Below are positions 8,689 through 17,689 of a stretch of 64,000 nt of DNA, one piece after another. Within the stretch, counting starts at the first letter, position 1, and each line of letters begins with the position of its first letter. A program made the position numbers and the translations under genes. This DNA is from Hymenobacter qilianensis. GTDB lineage: Bacteria > Bacteroidota > Bacteroidia > Cytophagales > Hymenobacteraceae. The notes beneath the pieces were generated by a model. It did no database searches, had not been told where the DNA came from, and saw only the letters and a list, made by a program, of their open reading frames with translations. The stretch lies in NCBI RefSeq assembly GCF_014489555.1, contig NZ_CP060784.1, positions 1,922,001 to 1,986,000 of the forward strand, in the 5' to 3' direction.

Positions 8689-10143
8689 ATGGAAACCCTC
8701 GATACTCCGATTGCTGCCGCCTCCGCCCCCTTTGATCCTGCGCTGCTGCCGGAGTTGTTTGGGCGGCTCAAAACCCGCAGCGAAGTCCTGCGGCGGGAGG
8801 GCGCCAGCGAGCGGATTGCACGCCTGCGTAAGCTGAGCCAGTGGATAGAAAACAACCGCACACGCATTCAGCAGGCCATGTACGCCGACTTCCGCAAGCC
8901 CGCGGAGGAAGTGGATATGTCGGAAATCTACGTGTCGCAGGTAGAGCTGAAGCACACCATGCAGCACCTGGCCCAGTGGATGCGCTCCCGCCGCGTGGGC
9001 ACGCCCCTGGCCATGATGGGTACGAAAGGCTGGGTGCAGCCCGAGCCCAAAGGCGTGGTGCTCATCATTGCCCCCTGGAATTACCCCTTCTACCTGGCCG
9101 TCGACCCCCTGACTTCCGCCCTGGCCGCAGGCAACTGCTGCATTCTGAAGCCGTCCGAAATGACGCCCGCCACCAGCGTCCTCATCCGGCAAATGGTGGA
9201 GGAGGTGTTTGACCCCAGCGAAGTAGTAGTGTGCGAGGGCGACAAAGACGTGTCCACGGCCCTGCTGAAGCTGCCTTTCGATCATATTTTCTTCACCGGT
9301 AGCCCACAAGTTGGCAAAATAGTCATGCGAGCCGCCGCCGAGCACCTCACCTCCGTGACCCTGGAGCTGGGGGGCAAATCGCCGGTGCTGGTGGATGAAA
9401 CCGCCCACCTGCGCGACGCGGCCGAGAAAATTGTGTGGGGCAAATTCCTCAACGCCGGCCAAACCTGCGTGGCTCCTGACTACCTGCTGGTGCACGAGAA
9501 AGTGCGCGACAAGCTGATCGACGAAATCAGGGCCGCCACCCGCCGCCTCCACGACCCTACCGGCGAAGGCGTGCAGCAGTCGAATACTTTTGCGCGCATC
9601 GTCAACAAGCATCACTTTCAGCGCGTGAGCAAGCTGCTGGAAGAAGGCCAGCGCCTGGGGGGCATTTTGGAGATGGGCGGCATCGTCGATTCATCGGACA
9701 ACTTTATTGAGCCCACTCTTCTGGCCGAAGTGCCAGTGGAAGCTGGTTTGTGGAAAGAAGAGATCTTCGGCCCCGTGCTGCCCCTGCGCACCTACAGCAC
9801 CCTCATGGAAGCCGTAGACTTTATCAACGACCGGCCCCGCCCGCTGGCTCTCTACCTCTTCAGCCGCAGCGCCGAAAACCGCCGCTACGTCCTCAAGCGC
9901 GCCCCGGCTGGCGGTGTTGCCCTCAACGATACCATTATTCATCTCATGCACCCGGAGCTGCCTTTCGGCGGCCTCGGCAACAGCGGCATGGGCCGCGCCC
10001 ACGGCCGCTACGGCTTCGACTCATTTTCCAATCTGAAAGCCGTCTTGAAACAGCGCGTCGGCCAAACCTCAATCAAGCTCCTTTATCCACCTTACACGCC
10101 CAAAGTGAAGCAGATGATAGAAATGGTGATGAAGTGGTTTTAA
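8689..10143 (+). CDS. Aldehyde dehydrogenase family protein
   Basis: 484 residues, class 3-like NAD(P)-dependent aldehyde dehydrogenase. Visible: APWNYPFYL, FTGSPQVGKIV (cofactor loop), general-base Glu226 in LELGGKSP, nucleophile Cys260 in NAGQTCVAPDY, and EEIFGPVLP. The short length and hydrophobic C-terminal helix fit class 3 enzymes that act on medium- or long-chain aldehydes. It lies 264 bases upstream of an alcohol-oxidase-like gene on the same strand; a family C repeat fills part of that gap. Coupled oxidation of a fatty alcohol is inferred from the pairing. Confidence 0.9.
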   Translation: METLDTPIAAASAPFDPALLPELFGRLKTRSEVLRREGASERIARLRKLSQWIENNRTRIQQAMYADFRKPAEEVDMSEIYVSQVELKHTMQHLAQWMRSRRVGTPLAMMGTKGWVQPEPKGVVLIIAPWNYPFYLAVDPLTSALAAGNCCILKPSEMTPATSVLIRQMVEEVFDPSEVVVCEGDKDVSTALLKLPFDHIFFTGSPQVGKIVMRAAAEHLTSVTLELGGKSPVLVDETAHLRDAAEKIVWGKFLNAGQTCVAPDYLLVHEKVRDKLIDEIRAATRRLHDPTGEGVQQSNTFARIVNKHHFQRVSKLLEEGQRLGGILEMGGIVDSSDNFIEPTLLAEVPVEAGLWKEEIFGPVLPLRTYSTLMEAVDFINDRPRPLALYLFSRSAENRRYVLKRAPAGGVALNDTIIHLMHPELPFGGLGNSGMGRAHGRYGFDSFSNLKAVLKQRVGQTSIKLLYPPYTPKVKQMIEMVMKWF

Positions 10144-10160
10144 GCATTGGTCCGTGCCGT

Positions 10161-10268
10161 GTTGAGACGCAAGATTTTGCGTCTCGTCGTTGAACGACGC
10201 ATTACAAAGCGAGCCCACCATATCTAATAATATCAGCAACGACGAGGCGCAAAATCTTGCGCCTCTAC
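10161..10268. repeat. Family C palindromic repeat, copy 1
   Basis: Left arm GTTGAGACGCAAGATTTTGC then GTCTCGTCGTTGAACG; right arm CAACGACGAGGCGCAAAATC then TTGCGCCTCTAC. Related to the copies at 21440 and, in frame inside purL, at 36966. The short open frame across this stretch is a by-product of the repeat. Confidence 0.85.
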
Positions 10269-10407
10269 CACTTTATGTGACGTCCGTTTCCGCCGTCAGA
10301 CAACTTTTCGCGCCCCAAACTACGCGGCATGCCGAGTATATCGAAAAAAATACCGATATTTTCAGACCCGTGATCAGCGCGGACAATACTCTGCTTCTGA
10401 ATTGATT

Positions 10408-12453
10408 ATGAATCCCACTCCCGCCCACCGCACCCTTCTCAACGCCCTCGCCGACACCTTTATCCCCAGCATTGAAGGCAAAACCGAGAAGGCAGAGTTT
10501 TGGGCCCAATGCGGCTCCCAGGGCATTGACGTCGATAAAGCTTTTGCCGCCATTTCTGCACAGCCGGAAGGCGCTCAGCAGGAGTTTAAGCAGTTACTCA
10601 AGCTGTTGGAAAACCCGGCGTTAGGATTGACCTGGTTTGGGCCGCTCAAGCCCTTTGTGCGCCTGGATGCAGCCCAGCGCCAGCAGATGCTGCAAAGCTG
10701 GGCGGGAAGTAATGTGCCCCAGTTGCGTAAAGGGTTTCACGCCCTTCGCAAGCTGCTCACTTTCCTCTACTACGGCTCGTCGTCGGCGGAAAAAGGCAAC
10801 GCTACCTGGGCGGCGCTGGGTTACCCTGGCCCGCTGCCCGAGGAGGTCGTGAACACCGAAAAACCGCTGAAAACCCTGCGCCCCACCAACGATATTACCT
10901 ACGACTGCGACGTGCTGGTGATAGGCAGCGGAGCCGGAGGCGGCGTGGTAGCCGCCGAATTGGCTGTGGCTGGCCACGATGTGTTGGTGCTGGAAAAAGG
11001 CCCCTACTGCCACGGCTGCGACTTCACCCAGCGCGAAGTAGATATGATGGGCCAGCTTTATGACGCGCGCGGCGCCCTGTGCACCCAGGATGGCGGCGTA
11101 GCCTTGCTGGCCGGCAGCTGCCTGGGCGGCGGCACCACCGTCAATTGGGCTGGCTCGTTTCGTACTCCTGATTATGTGCTGGAAGAATGGGCCAAGGAGC
11201 ACCAGGTGCCACACTTTACGTCGGCTGAGTTTAAGAACAGCCTCGACGCCGTAAGCCGGGCTTTGAGCGTGAATACGAATTATCAGCGGCACAACGGCCA
11301 GAACCAGGCGTTGCTGGAAGGCTCGGCCAAGCTCGGGCAGAGTACCAGATTGATTCCGAGGAATGAAAAAGGCCTCACCGACTCCGAGGCGGACTTCCAG
11401 GGCTTGGGCTACACTACCATGGGCGACCGGTACGGCATCAAGCAAGGCACTTTGAATACCTATCTGCCCCAGGCCTTCGCCCACGGAGCCCGCCTGCTGG
11501 CCGATACCCGGGTGGAGCGCGTGACGATACAGGCCGGCCAGGCCACTGGCGCCGAAGCCGTGCACACCACCTCCGATGGCAAGCAAGTGCGCGTGACAGT
11601 GCGGGCGCGGCGCGTGGTGGTGGCTGGTGGCGCCATCCAGACGCCGGCGCTGCTGTTGCGCAGCGGTTTGCGCCATCCGCACTTAGGTCAGCATCTGCAT
11701 TTGCACCCCACGGTGGCTGTTTCGGGCCTGTATCCGCAGCTGATAAATCCGTGGCATGGGCCGAGCATGTCGGTGGTCAACGACTGCTTCACGCGCCTCG
11801 ATGGCACCAACTTCGGGGTGAAGCTGGAAACGCCCCCCGCCCACGCGGGCCTGATGGCTATGGTGCTGCCCTGGCAATCGGGCGAGCAGCACAAGCAGCT
11901 GATGCTCAACGCGGCGCATTTGGGCAACTTCATTGTGCTGACCCGCGACCGGGATGGCGGCCGCGTAACAATCGATCAGCACGGGGCTCCCTTGGTCGAC
12001 TACGTGCTTAGCCCCTTCGACCGCAATTCTATGCTTCAGGGCGTGCGCGCCGCCGCCGAAATTCATGTAGCAGCTGGGGCGCACACGGTGTATTTGCCCC
12101 ACGGCACTTTGCCCACGCTGCATGCCCAAAATGGCGTGATACAAAACCCTGAGGTGCTGGAGAAGCTGCCGCACCTAGGCTGGAAGCCAAACCAGTTTAG
12201 CCTCTACAGCGCCCACCAGATGAGCACCTGCCGCATGGGTGGCGTGCGAGCAACGCACCCATTAGCCCCCAGCGGCGAAACCTACGAGGTCAGCAACCTG
12301 TACGTGGCCGATGGCTCGGCCTTTCCTGCTTGTAGCGGCGTCAATCCCATGCTGACCATTATGGCGCTGGCCCACTATACTGCCCAGGAAATAAAGGCCA
12401 GATTGGTAGCCAACGGCGAAAAAACGAGGCGGCAGATGGCCGTTAGTGAGTAA
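10408..12453 (+). CDS. GMC oxidoreductase, long-chain-alcohol-oxidase-like
   Basis: 681 residues from the ATG at 10408 (an in-frame TTG lies two codons earlier). FAD-binding loop VIGSGAGGGVVAAEL near residue 170, GSCLGGGTTVNWAGS, and the C-terminal SAHQMSTCRMG...ADGSAFPACSGVNPM segment carrying the catalytic His region of GMC enzymes. The ~165-residue N-terminal helical domain (LNALADTFIPS...) is characteristic of the long-chain fatty alcohol oxidase branch. Converts a primary alcohol to an aldehyde with FAD. The neighbouring aldehyde dehydrogenase would take the product to the acid (inference). Confidence 0.87.
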   Translation: MNPTPAHRTLLNALADTFIPSIEGKTEKAEFWAQCGSQGIDVDKAFAAISAQPEGAQQEFKQLLKLLENPALGLTWFGPLKPFVRLDAAQRQQMLQSWAGSNVPQLRKGFHALRKLLTFLYYGSSSAEKGNATWAALGYPGPLPEEVVNTEKPLKTLRPTNDITYDCDVLVIGSGAGGGVVAAELAVAGHDVLVLEKGPYCHGCDFTQREVDMMGQLYDARGALCTQDGGVALLAGSCLGGGTTVNWAGSFRTPDYVLEEWAKEHQVPHFTSAEFKNSLDAVSRALSVNTNYQRHNGQNQALLEGSAKLGQSTRLIPRNEKGLTDSEADFQGLGYTTMGDRYGIKQGTLNTYLPQAFAHGARLLADTRVERVTIQAGQATGAEAVHTTSDGKQVRVTVRARRVVVAGGAIQTPALLLRSGLRHPHLGQHLHLHPTVAVSGLYPQLINPWHGPSMSVVNDCFTRLDGTNFGVKLETPPAHAGLMAMVLPWQSGEQHKQLMLNAAHLGNFIVLTRDRDGGRVTIDQHGAPLVDYVLSPFDRNSMLQGVRAAAEIHVAAGAHTVYLPHGTLPTLHAQNGVIQNPEVLEKLPHLGWKPNQFSLYSAHQMSTCRMGGVRATHPLAPSGETYEVSNLYVADGSAFPACSGVNPMLTIMALAHYTAQEIKARLVANGEKTRRQMAVSE

Positions 12454-12556
12454 CGCCTGAGCGGTGCGGCGGGGGGCAAATAGTCGGGGCAGGAGGGAGG
12501 AGATGACCATTTGCCGGATTTTCGCGTATGCAGGGCACACTCCTACATTCTGTCCC

Positions 12557-12991
12557 ATGCGTTCCGCCCCTTTCTTTCTTGCTCTGGCCCTGCTGATGGC
12601 CACTACGTTTAGCTGTGCCCGTCGCAAAAAGGCTAATATTCCGAATGCTCCTACTACCACTGCTGCCCCGGCGCCGGCCCCGGCCGCGCCCGTAGAGCGC
12701 CGCGCCGCCCGCGACCTGACCGACGTGATGACCGACGAGCTGAAATTGCTCCCCGATCAGCAAGTGAAAGTGCGTGCCATCCTGACTTCCACCGTGGAGC
12801 AGGTGAATGATGCCCAGAAAAAGCATGGTGCCGACCGCACAGCCCTAATGACTGATTTGAAAGCCATTAATGCCCGCTCGGAAGGCCAGCTCAAACAGGT
12901 GCTTACGCCTACTCAATACCAGCAATACCAGACCAAGAAGCGGGCAATGCAGGCTGAAATGCAGTCCCGTAAATCGAGCGGAGGACGCTAG
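12557..12991 (+). CDS. Small lipoprotein, Spy/CpxP-like helical
   Basis: 144 residues from the ATG at 12557, chosen because it starts a lipoprotein signal (lipobox TFSC, Cys19). After a P/A-rich linker the rest is helical, with LLPDQQVKVRAIL and LTPTQYQQYQTKK, which recall the LTxxQ repeats of Spy/CpxP-type periplasmic chaperones. A role as a periplasmic stress protein is inference. Ends just before a family A repeat and a terminator. Confidence 0.65.
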   Translation: MRSAPFFLALALLMATTFSCARRKKANIPNAPTTTAAPAPAPAAPVERRAARDLTDVMTDELKLLPDQQVKVRAILTSTVEQVNDAQKKHGADRTALMTDLKAINARSEGQLKQVLTPTQYQQYQTKKRAMQAEMQSRKSSGGR

Positions 12992-13041
12992 AAAGATTTT
13001 GGGCTGTTAAGGTCTAAAGCAATACGAATGCAATAAAGATA

Positions 13042-13137
13042 GGCGGTCATGCAGAGCGGAGCGAAGCATCTCACGTGCTGATGTTGCAATGGTAACTCAA
13101 TGACGACACGCGAGATGCTCCGCTCTGCATGACCGCC
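13042..13137. repeat. Family A palindromic repeat, copy 4
   Basis: GGCGGTCATGCAGAGCGGAG...GAAGCATCTCACGTGCTGA on the left and ACACGCGAGATGCTCCGC...TCTGCATGACCGCC on the right; the centre differs from copies 1 and 2 (TTGCAATGGTAACTCAATGA, shared with the copy at 23215). Confidence 0.9.
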
Positions 13138-13150
13138 TTGATAAGTGTTT

Positions 13151-13190
13151 AAGAAAAAGCCCCCCAGCGTGATGCTGGGGGCTTTTTCTT
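13151..13190. terminator. Terminator built from the GCCCCCC word
   Basis: AAGAAAAAGCCCCCCAGCgtgatGCTGGGGGCTTTTTCTT. Perfect stem with T tract; ends the lipoprotein transcript. From here to 13480 there is only A/T-rich DNA, presumably the promoter region of the export operon; no full TAnnTTTG box was found (TACTTTG at about 13424 is one base short). Confidence 0.88.
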
Positions 13191-13480
13191 GTATGATAGT
13201 TTCGTTTACCATTAGTCTTATAAAGATAACTAGCTGACGGATAATACTTTGAAAATATATTGGTTTTAGCAATTATACTTCGGTCTCATGAGGCAACCGT
13301 TGGTCTAGTCTGAGCATCTTTTGAGTTGCTGGATACATATATAGAAAAGTAAAGACACTGGTTATCAGAGCTTATTCATAAATTAAGACTACGGTCTCTT
13401 TGAATTATAAAGAAAATTCTTCTACTTTGTATTGCCTACTACTAGGTTAGGCACTTAACCCGGTTTTTGCTCTTCCTGCT

Positions 13481-14196
13481 ATGATTGAGTTGCGCGATAT
13501 CCGTAAAAGTTACGCAGTAGGCCCCAACAGACTGGCCGTGCTCAAAGGCATCGACCTGCACATCCGGGAAGGGGAGTTAGTGAGTATAATGGGCTCATCC
13601 GGGTCGGGGAAAAGCACCTTGCTCAATATCCTGGGCATCCTCGACGACTATGACAGCGGCGAGTACCACCTGGCCGGCAACCGCATTGACCGCAACCTTT
13701 CGCAGACGCGGGCAGCCCAGTATCGCAATCAGTTTCTGGGGTTTGTGTTTCAGTCGTTTAACCTGTTGAGCTTCAAAAACGCCATGGAAAACGTGGCGCT
13801 GCCGCTTTACTATCAGAAAATAGGGCGAAAGGAGCGCAACCGCATGGCCCTAGAGTACCTCGACCGCGTGGGCCTGCTCGACCGCGCCGACCACTTGCCC
13901 AGCGAGCTGTCTGGGGGCAAAAACAGCGCGTGGCCATTGCTCGCGCCCTCATTAGCCAACCCAAGCTCATCCTGGCCGACGAACCCACCGGCGCCCTCGA
14001 TACGCATACCACCCAGGAGGTGATGGACATTTTCAAGCAGGTGAACCGCGAAGGCATGACGGTTATCATCGTGACCCACGAAAACGACATTGCCGCCCAG
14101 ACTCACCGCGTAATTAGGGTGCGCGACGGCCTGGTGATAGATGATGAACAAGGCACGGATGAAGAGATGCTGGCCGCTCAGCGCTTCATCAGCTAA
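13481..14196 (+). CDS. ABC transporter ATP-binding protein, MacB/LolD-type, frameshifted
   Basis: About 238 residues after repair. Walker A GSSGSGKSTLLN, Q-loop FVFQSFNLL, signature LSGGQKQRVAIARAL, Walker B LILADEPTGALD and the H-loop VTHEND. The signature is broken as sequenced: the G tract 13913-13917 has five G, and one more restores SGGQKQRVAIA. It heads an operon with a secreted protein, two permeases and an adaptor, the make-up of MacAB-like tripartite exporters, so it should power export or lipoprotein/peptide handling from the inner membrane. Substrate unknown. Confidence 0.9.
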
Positions 14197-14286
14197 ATCA
14201 CGAACACCACAAAACAGCTGCTTCGCTAAGCTGAATACCTTCCCGCTTACTGCCTTTTAGAACAAACGAGCTAACCTTTCTGAGCT

Positions 14287-14808
14287 ATGAAAAAGAACTT
14301 ACTGATGTGGGCGCTGCTACTGCTGGTGGGCACCGCCCAGGCCCAGGTCACGACCAACGTGGCGAAAACCGTATCCGGCAATGTGGATAAGCAGGCTTTG
14401 TCTAAGCAGATAACGCAGCTGATGCGCAACCCCAAGAAGCCAAATCAGGACTTGCAGTTTGTGCTCAGTGGCTGCCACGCCCAGCAGATTATCCGTGACA
14501 ATAAAGCCGATGTGCAGATGTCGCAGCCGGTGTCGGTGAGCTACAGCAAGGGCGAATCGGGCTGGGGCGTGAAGCTCAAAGACGGCCTGTTTGAAATGAA
14601 GCTGGACTTTGAATGGGCCGACGTAACAAACCTGAGCTATGAGGCAGAAACCGATGACGACGACCAGAAATACTACGAGCTGAAAATAAAAAGGCAGAAA
14701 AAGGGTGGCGACAGTATCACCTTCGATTTACCACTGTACACGACCAACGAAGCGGTAGTTAAAAACGTGATGCAGCGCTTGGAAAAAGTGCGCCAGAGCT
14801 GCAAGTAG
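14287..14808 (+). CDS. Secreted protein of unknown function
   Basis: 173 residues with a clear signal peptide (cleavage after AQA). The mature part has two cysteines, one in GCHAQQI and one at the end (RQSCK), which could form a disulfide, and alternates polar and hydrophobic residues as a beta protein. No family recognised. It lies between the ATPase and the first permease on the same strand, so it may work with the exporter in the periplasm (inference from position only). Confidence 0.65.
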   Translation: MKKNLLMWALLLLVGTAQAQVTTNVAKTVSGNVDKQALSKQITQLMRNPKKPNQDLQFVLSGCHAQQIIRDNKADVQMSQPVSVSYSKGESGWGVKLKDGLFEMKLDFEWADVTNLSYEAETDDDDQKYYELKIKRQKKGGDSITFDLPLYTTNEAVVKNVMQRLEKVRQSCK

Positions 14809-14902
14809 GGCTAAAAAAGCCCCCCAGCAAGACATACGTCGGCTCATTAGTGGCACCGACAAATCAACTTCCACAGTACTTCATAAAGCAGCCTCAAAAG
14901 CC

Positions 14903-16144
14903 ATGTTCGACATCGATAAGTGGCAGGAGATCTTGGGTACGATGCGCCGCAACAAGCTGCGCACCTTCCTGACTGCGTTTGGGGTGTTTTGGGGAATTTT
15001 TATGCTCGTGCTATTGCTGGGTGCTGGCAAGGGAATGGAGAACGGCATTTTCAAGGAATTTGGTGCCGGTGCCCGCAACAGCTTGTATATCAGCGGCGGT
15101 AAAACGTCCATTCCGTACAATGGCCTCAAGCCCGGCCGCGAAATCAAGCTCACCAACGTTGACCAAGATGCTATTCGCCGCCAGATAGATGGCGTAGACT
15201 TGCTGGCCACCCGCAACCGGCTTTTTGGCGAATATACCATTATGCGAGGCACCAAAAATGGCTCTTACCAAGTGTTTGGGGCCAGTTCCGATTTTTTCGA
15301 GCTGAACGGTGAGGTGCTCCATTCAGGCCGCTTGCTCAATCCGATGGACGTGATTGAGCGGCGCAAAGTGATGATTCTGGGCGAGAAGGTGCGTAAAGTG
15401 CTCTTTGGCGATGAGCCGGCTTTGGGCGAGTATGTGCAGGTGAAGGGAGTTTTCTTCAAAATAGTGGGCACCTTCACCAACACCCAAAATCAGGGCCGCA
15501 ACGAAGAACGGGCCTACACGCCGTTTAGCACCTTCCAAACGACGTTTAATCAGTACAATCAGGTGCAGCTTTTTGGTCTGACCTCGCAGCCAGGTATTCC
15601 AGTAAAGCAGGTCGAAGACCAGGTGCGCATGCTACTAGCCTCGCGGCACAAGTTTGACCCTGCCGACAAGGAGGCCCTTGACTTAGAGAATAACGAAGAG
15701 GAAGTACAGCGTTTTCAGGGCTTATTTAATGGTATTAAGCTTTTTGTGTCCATCATTGGCGTGCTTACGCTGGTAGCGGGCGTGGTCGGGGTGAGCAATA
15801 TCATGCTCATTATTGTGCAGGAGCGTACCCGCGAAATCGGGGTGCGCAAGGCCTTGGGTGCTACGCCCTGGAGCATTATCAGCATGATTCTGCAAGAGTC
15901 GGTGGTCATTACGGGCTTATCGGGCTACCTGGGGCTGCTGGCCGGGGTGGCCGTGCTGGACGCGGTACGCTATGCGCTGGAACAGGCCGGCGGTACTACC
16001 TCCTACTTCGACCGGCCGGAAGTAGACGTGACGGTGGCCGTTAGCGCCATTATACTGCTGGTTATAGCTGGTGCCATAGCCGGTTTGGTGCCCGCCATGA
16101 AAGCAGCCAATGTGAAACCTATTGAAGCTTTAAGAGCCGAATGA
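14903..16144 (+). CDS. ABC transporter permease, MacB-like (first)
   Basis: 413 residues. N-terminal amphipathic and membrane helix (LRTFLTAFGVFWGIFML), a ~220-residue periplasmic MacB_PCD domain, then three membrane helices of the FtsX domain, with IMLIIVQERTREIGVRKALG between the second and third and PAMKAANVKPIEALRAE at the end. This is the mechanotransmission permease of the MacB/FtsX type. It is about 45% alike by eye to the next permease; the two probably form a heterodimer with the frameshifted ATPase. Confidence 0.9.
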   Translation: MFDIDKWQEILGTMRRNKLRTFLTAFGVFWGIFMLVLLLGAGKGMENGIFKEFGAGARNSLYISGGKTSIPYNGLKPGREIKLTNVDQDAIRRQIDGVDLLATRNRLFGEYTIMRGTKNGSYQVFGASSDFFELNGEVLHSGRLLNPMDVIERRKVMILGEKVRKVLFGDEPALGEYVQVKGVFFKIVGTFTNTQNQGRNEERAYTPFSTFQTTFNQYNQVQLFGLTSQPGIPVKQVEDQVRMLLASRHKFDPADKEALDLENNEEEVQRFQGLFNGIKLFVSIIGVLTLVAGVVGVSNIMLIIVQERTREIGVRKALGATPWSIISMILQESVVITGLSGYLGLLAGVAVLDAVRYALEQAGGTTSYFDRPEVDVTVAVSAIILLVIAGAIAGLVPAMKAANVKPIEALRAE

Positions 16145-16167
16145 ACTGAATAAAATGAGAACAAAAA

Positions 16168-16351
16168 CTCCCCTCCTTACCAAGGATGGGACGCCATGCC
16201 AAAGGGGCGGCTGGGGTGGTTGAGGACGTTGCTGATGTTGTTTAGTCAGCTTCGTTAAAAAGCCCCCCAGACAATCAAACAACTAAACAACAACCGCAAC
16301 CACCCCAGCTTTGGCTGCGCCAAAGCATCCCCTCCTTGGTAAGGATGGGAG
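16168..16351. repeat. Family B palindromic repeat, copy 1
   Basis: Left end CTCCCCTCCTTACCAAGGAT, then GGCTGGGGTGGTTGA and CGTTGCTGATGTTGTTTAG; the right half is its complement, ending CCTTGGTAAGGATGGGAG. The middle carries AAAAAGCCCCCCAG. It lies between the two permease genes of one operon, so it should be transcribed as a long hairpin. The second copy is at 44466. Confidence 0.87.
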
Positions 16352-16405
16352 CTAATCGTTCGGACTCTCCCCTCTGGCTTCAACACTGCCTTATTCTTAA
16401 CTCCC

Positions 16406-17647
16406 ATGTTTGACCTAGATAAATGGAGCGAAATCTGGAGCACCGTACGGCGGCACAAGCTGCGCACGGGGCTGACGGCGTTTGGCGTGTTCTGGGGTAT
16501 TTTCATGCTGGTAGTACTGTTGGGCGCAGGCAAAGGCTTCCGTAATGGGGTAGAGCAGGAGTTCGATGTAGCCAAAAACGCCGTTTTCGTTTGGACCCAG
16601 CGCACCAGCGTACCCCACATGGGCCTGAAAGCGGGCCGGTTTATCCAACTCACCAACGACGACGTGCGGGCCATTGAGCGCCAGGTGCCGGAGGCCGCTT
16701 TCATATTGCCGCGCTGCGAGCTGCATGGCACGTTTACGGTGCAGGTGCCGCCCAAAAGTGGGGCATTTACGGTGAAGGGCGAGTACCCTGGCTACCCCGC
16801 TATTCAGGCTTTGGATTTGGAGCGGGGACGCTTCGTGAATGAAATGGATATCCGGGAGCGGCGCAAGGTGGCCATTATCGGCAACCGCGTGGTAGATGTG
16901 CTCTTTATGGGCGCTGACCCTATGGGTAAGTATATCAATATCAAGGGCATCTACTTCCGGGTGGTGGGCGTGTTCAAAGGTACCGGCCGGCCCGAGGAAG
17001 CCCAGCAGAATGCGCAGACCATCTTCGTGCCGCTGACTACTCTGCAAATTGCTTTCAACCAGGTAAATAAGGTCGACTACTTCGCCTTTATCCCGAAGCC
17101 CGGCATTCCGGCAGCCGTTGTGGAAACCAAGGTGAAGGAGGTGCTCCGACGTCAGCACAAAGTAGCGCCCACCGACGACCGCGCTTTCGGCTCGGCCAAT
17201 GTGGAGGAGGAATACGCCCGCGTGCAGGGCCTGTTTACGGGCATTTCGGGCTTTAGCTGGCTAGTAAGCATCGGGACCATTTTGGCGGGCATTATCGGTG
17301 TGAGCAACATCATGCTGATTGTGGTAAAGGAGCGCACCAAGGAAATCGGGATTCGTAAGGCCTTGGGCGCCACGCCCTTCAGCATCGTGAGCCTGATTGT
17401 GCAAGAAAGCATCGTGCTGACGGCCGTGGCTGGTATGGTGGGGCTGCTGGCCGGCACCGCGCTGATGGCTGGCATCAATAACCTGATTGCGGGTGAGCAG
17501 ATGAGCTTTTTTGCTAATCCTCAGGTAGATGTCGGCGTCGCCCTTACGGCTATCGGGCTGCTGGTTTCGGCTGGTGCCCTGGCCGGACTTGTACCCGCTA
17601 CCATTGCTGCCCGCGTGCAGCCGGTAGTAGCTTTAAAAGATGAGTAA
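16406..17647 (+). CDS. ABC transporter permease, MacB-like (second)
   Basis: 413 residues, same architecture as the upstream permease: one N-terminal membrane helix (LRTGLTAFGVFWGIFML), periplasmic MacB_PCD domain, three C-terminal helices with IMLIVVKERTKEIGIRKALG and PATIAARVQPVVALKDE at the end. The identical length and conserved motifs point to a tandem duplication followed by divergence. The adaptor gene follows after 42 bases. Confidence 0.9.
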   Translation: MFDLDKWSEIWSTVRRHKLRTGLTAFGVFWGIFMLVVLLGAGKGFRNGVEQEFDVAKNAVFVWTQRTSVPHMGLKAGRFIQLTNDDVRAIERQVPEAAFILPRCELHGTFTVQVPPKSGAFTVKGEYPGYPAIQALDLERGRFVNEMDIRERRKVAIIGNRVVDVLFMGADPMGKYINIKGIYFRVVGVFKGTGRPEEAQQNAQTIFVPLTTLQIAFNQVNKVDYFAFIPKPGIPAAVVETKVKEVLRRQHKVAPTDDRAFGSANVEEEYARVQGLFTGISGFSWLVSIGTILAGIIGVSNIMLIVVKERTKEIGIRKALGATPFSIVSLIVQESIVLTAVAGMVGLLAGTALMAGINNLIAGEQMSFFANPQVDVGVALTAIGLLVSAGALAGLVPATIAARVQPVVALKDE

Positions 17648-17689
17648 GGCAGAAATTGCCCCCAGAATACTTAATTCAATCTACTACCC

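Noticed and set aside
10190..10405. Short open frame before the GMC gene
   Set aside because: It is made of the family C repeat and its surroundings; no protein-like features or start signal.
13481..14196. Two separate ATPase-fragment genes
   Set aside because: A single added G in 13913-13917 restores the ABC signature exactly, so it is one gene.
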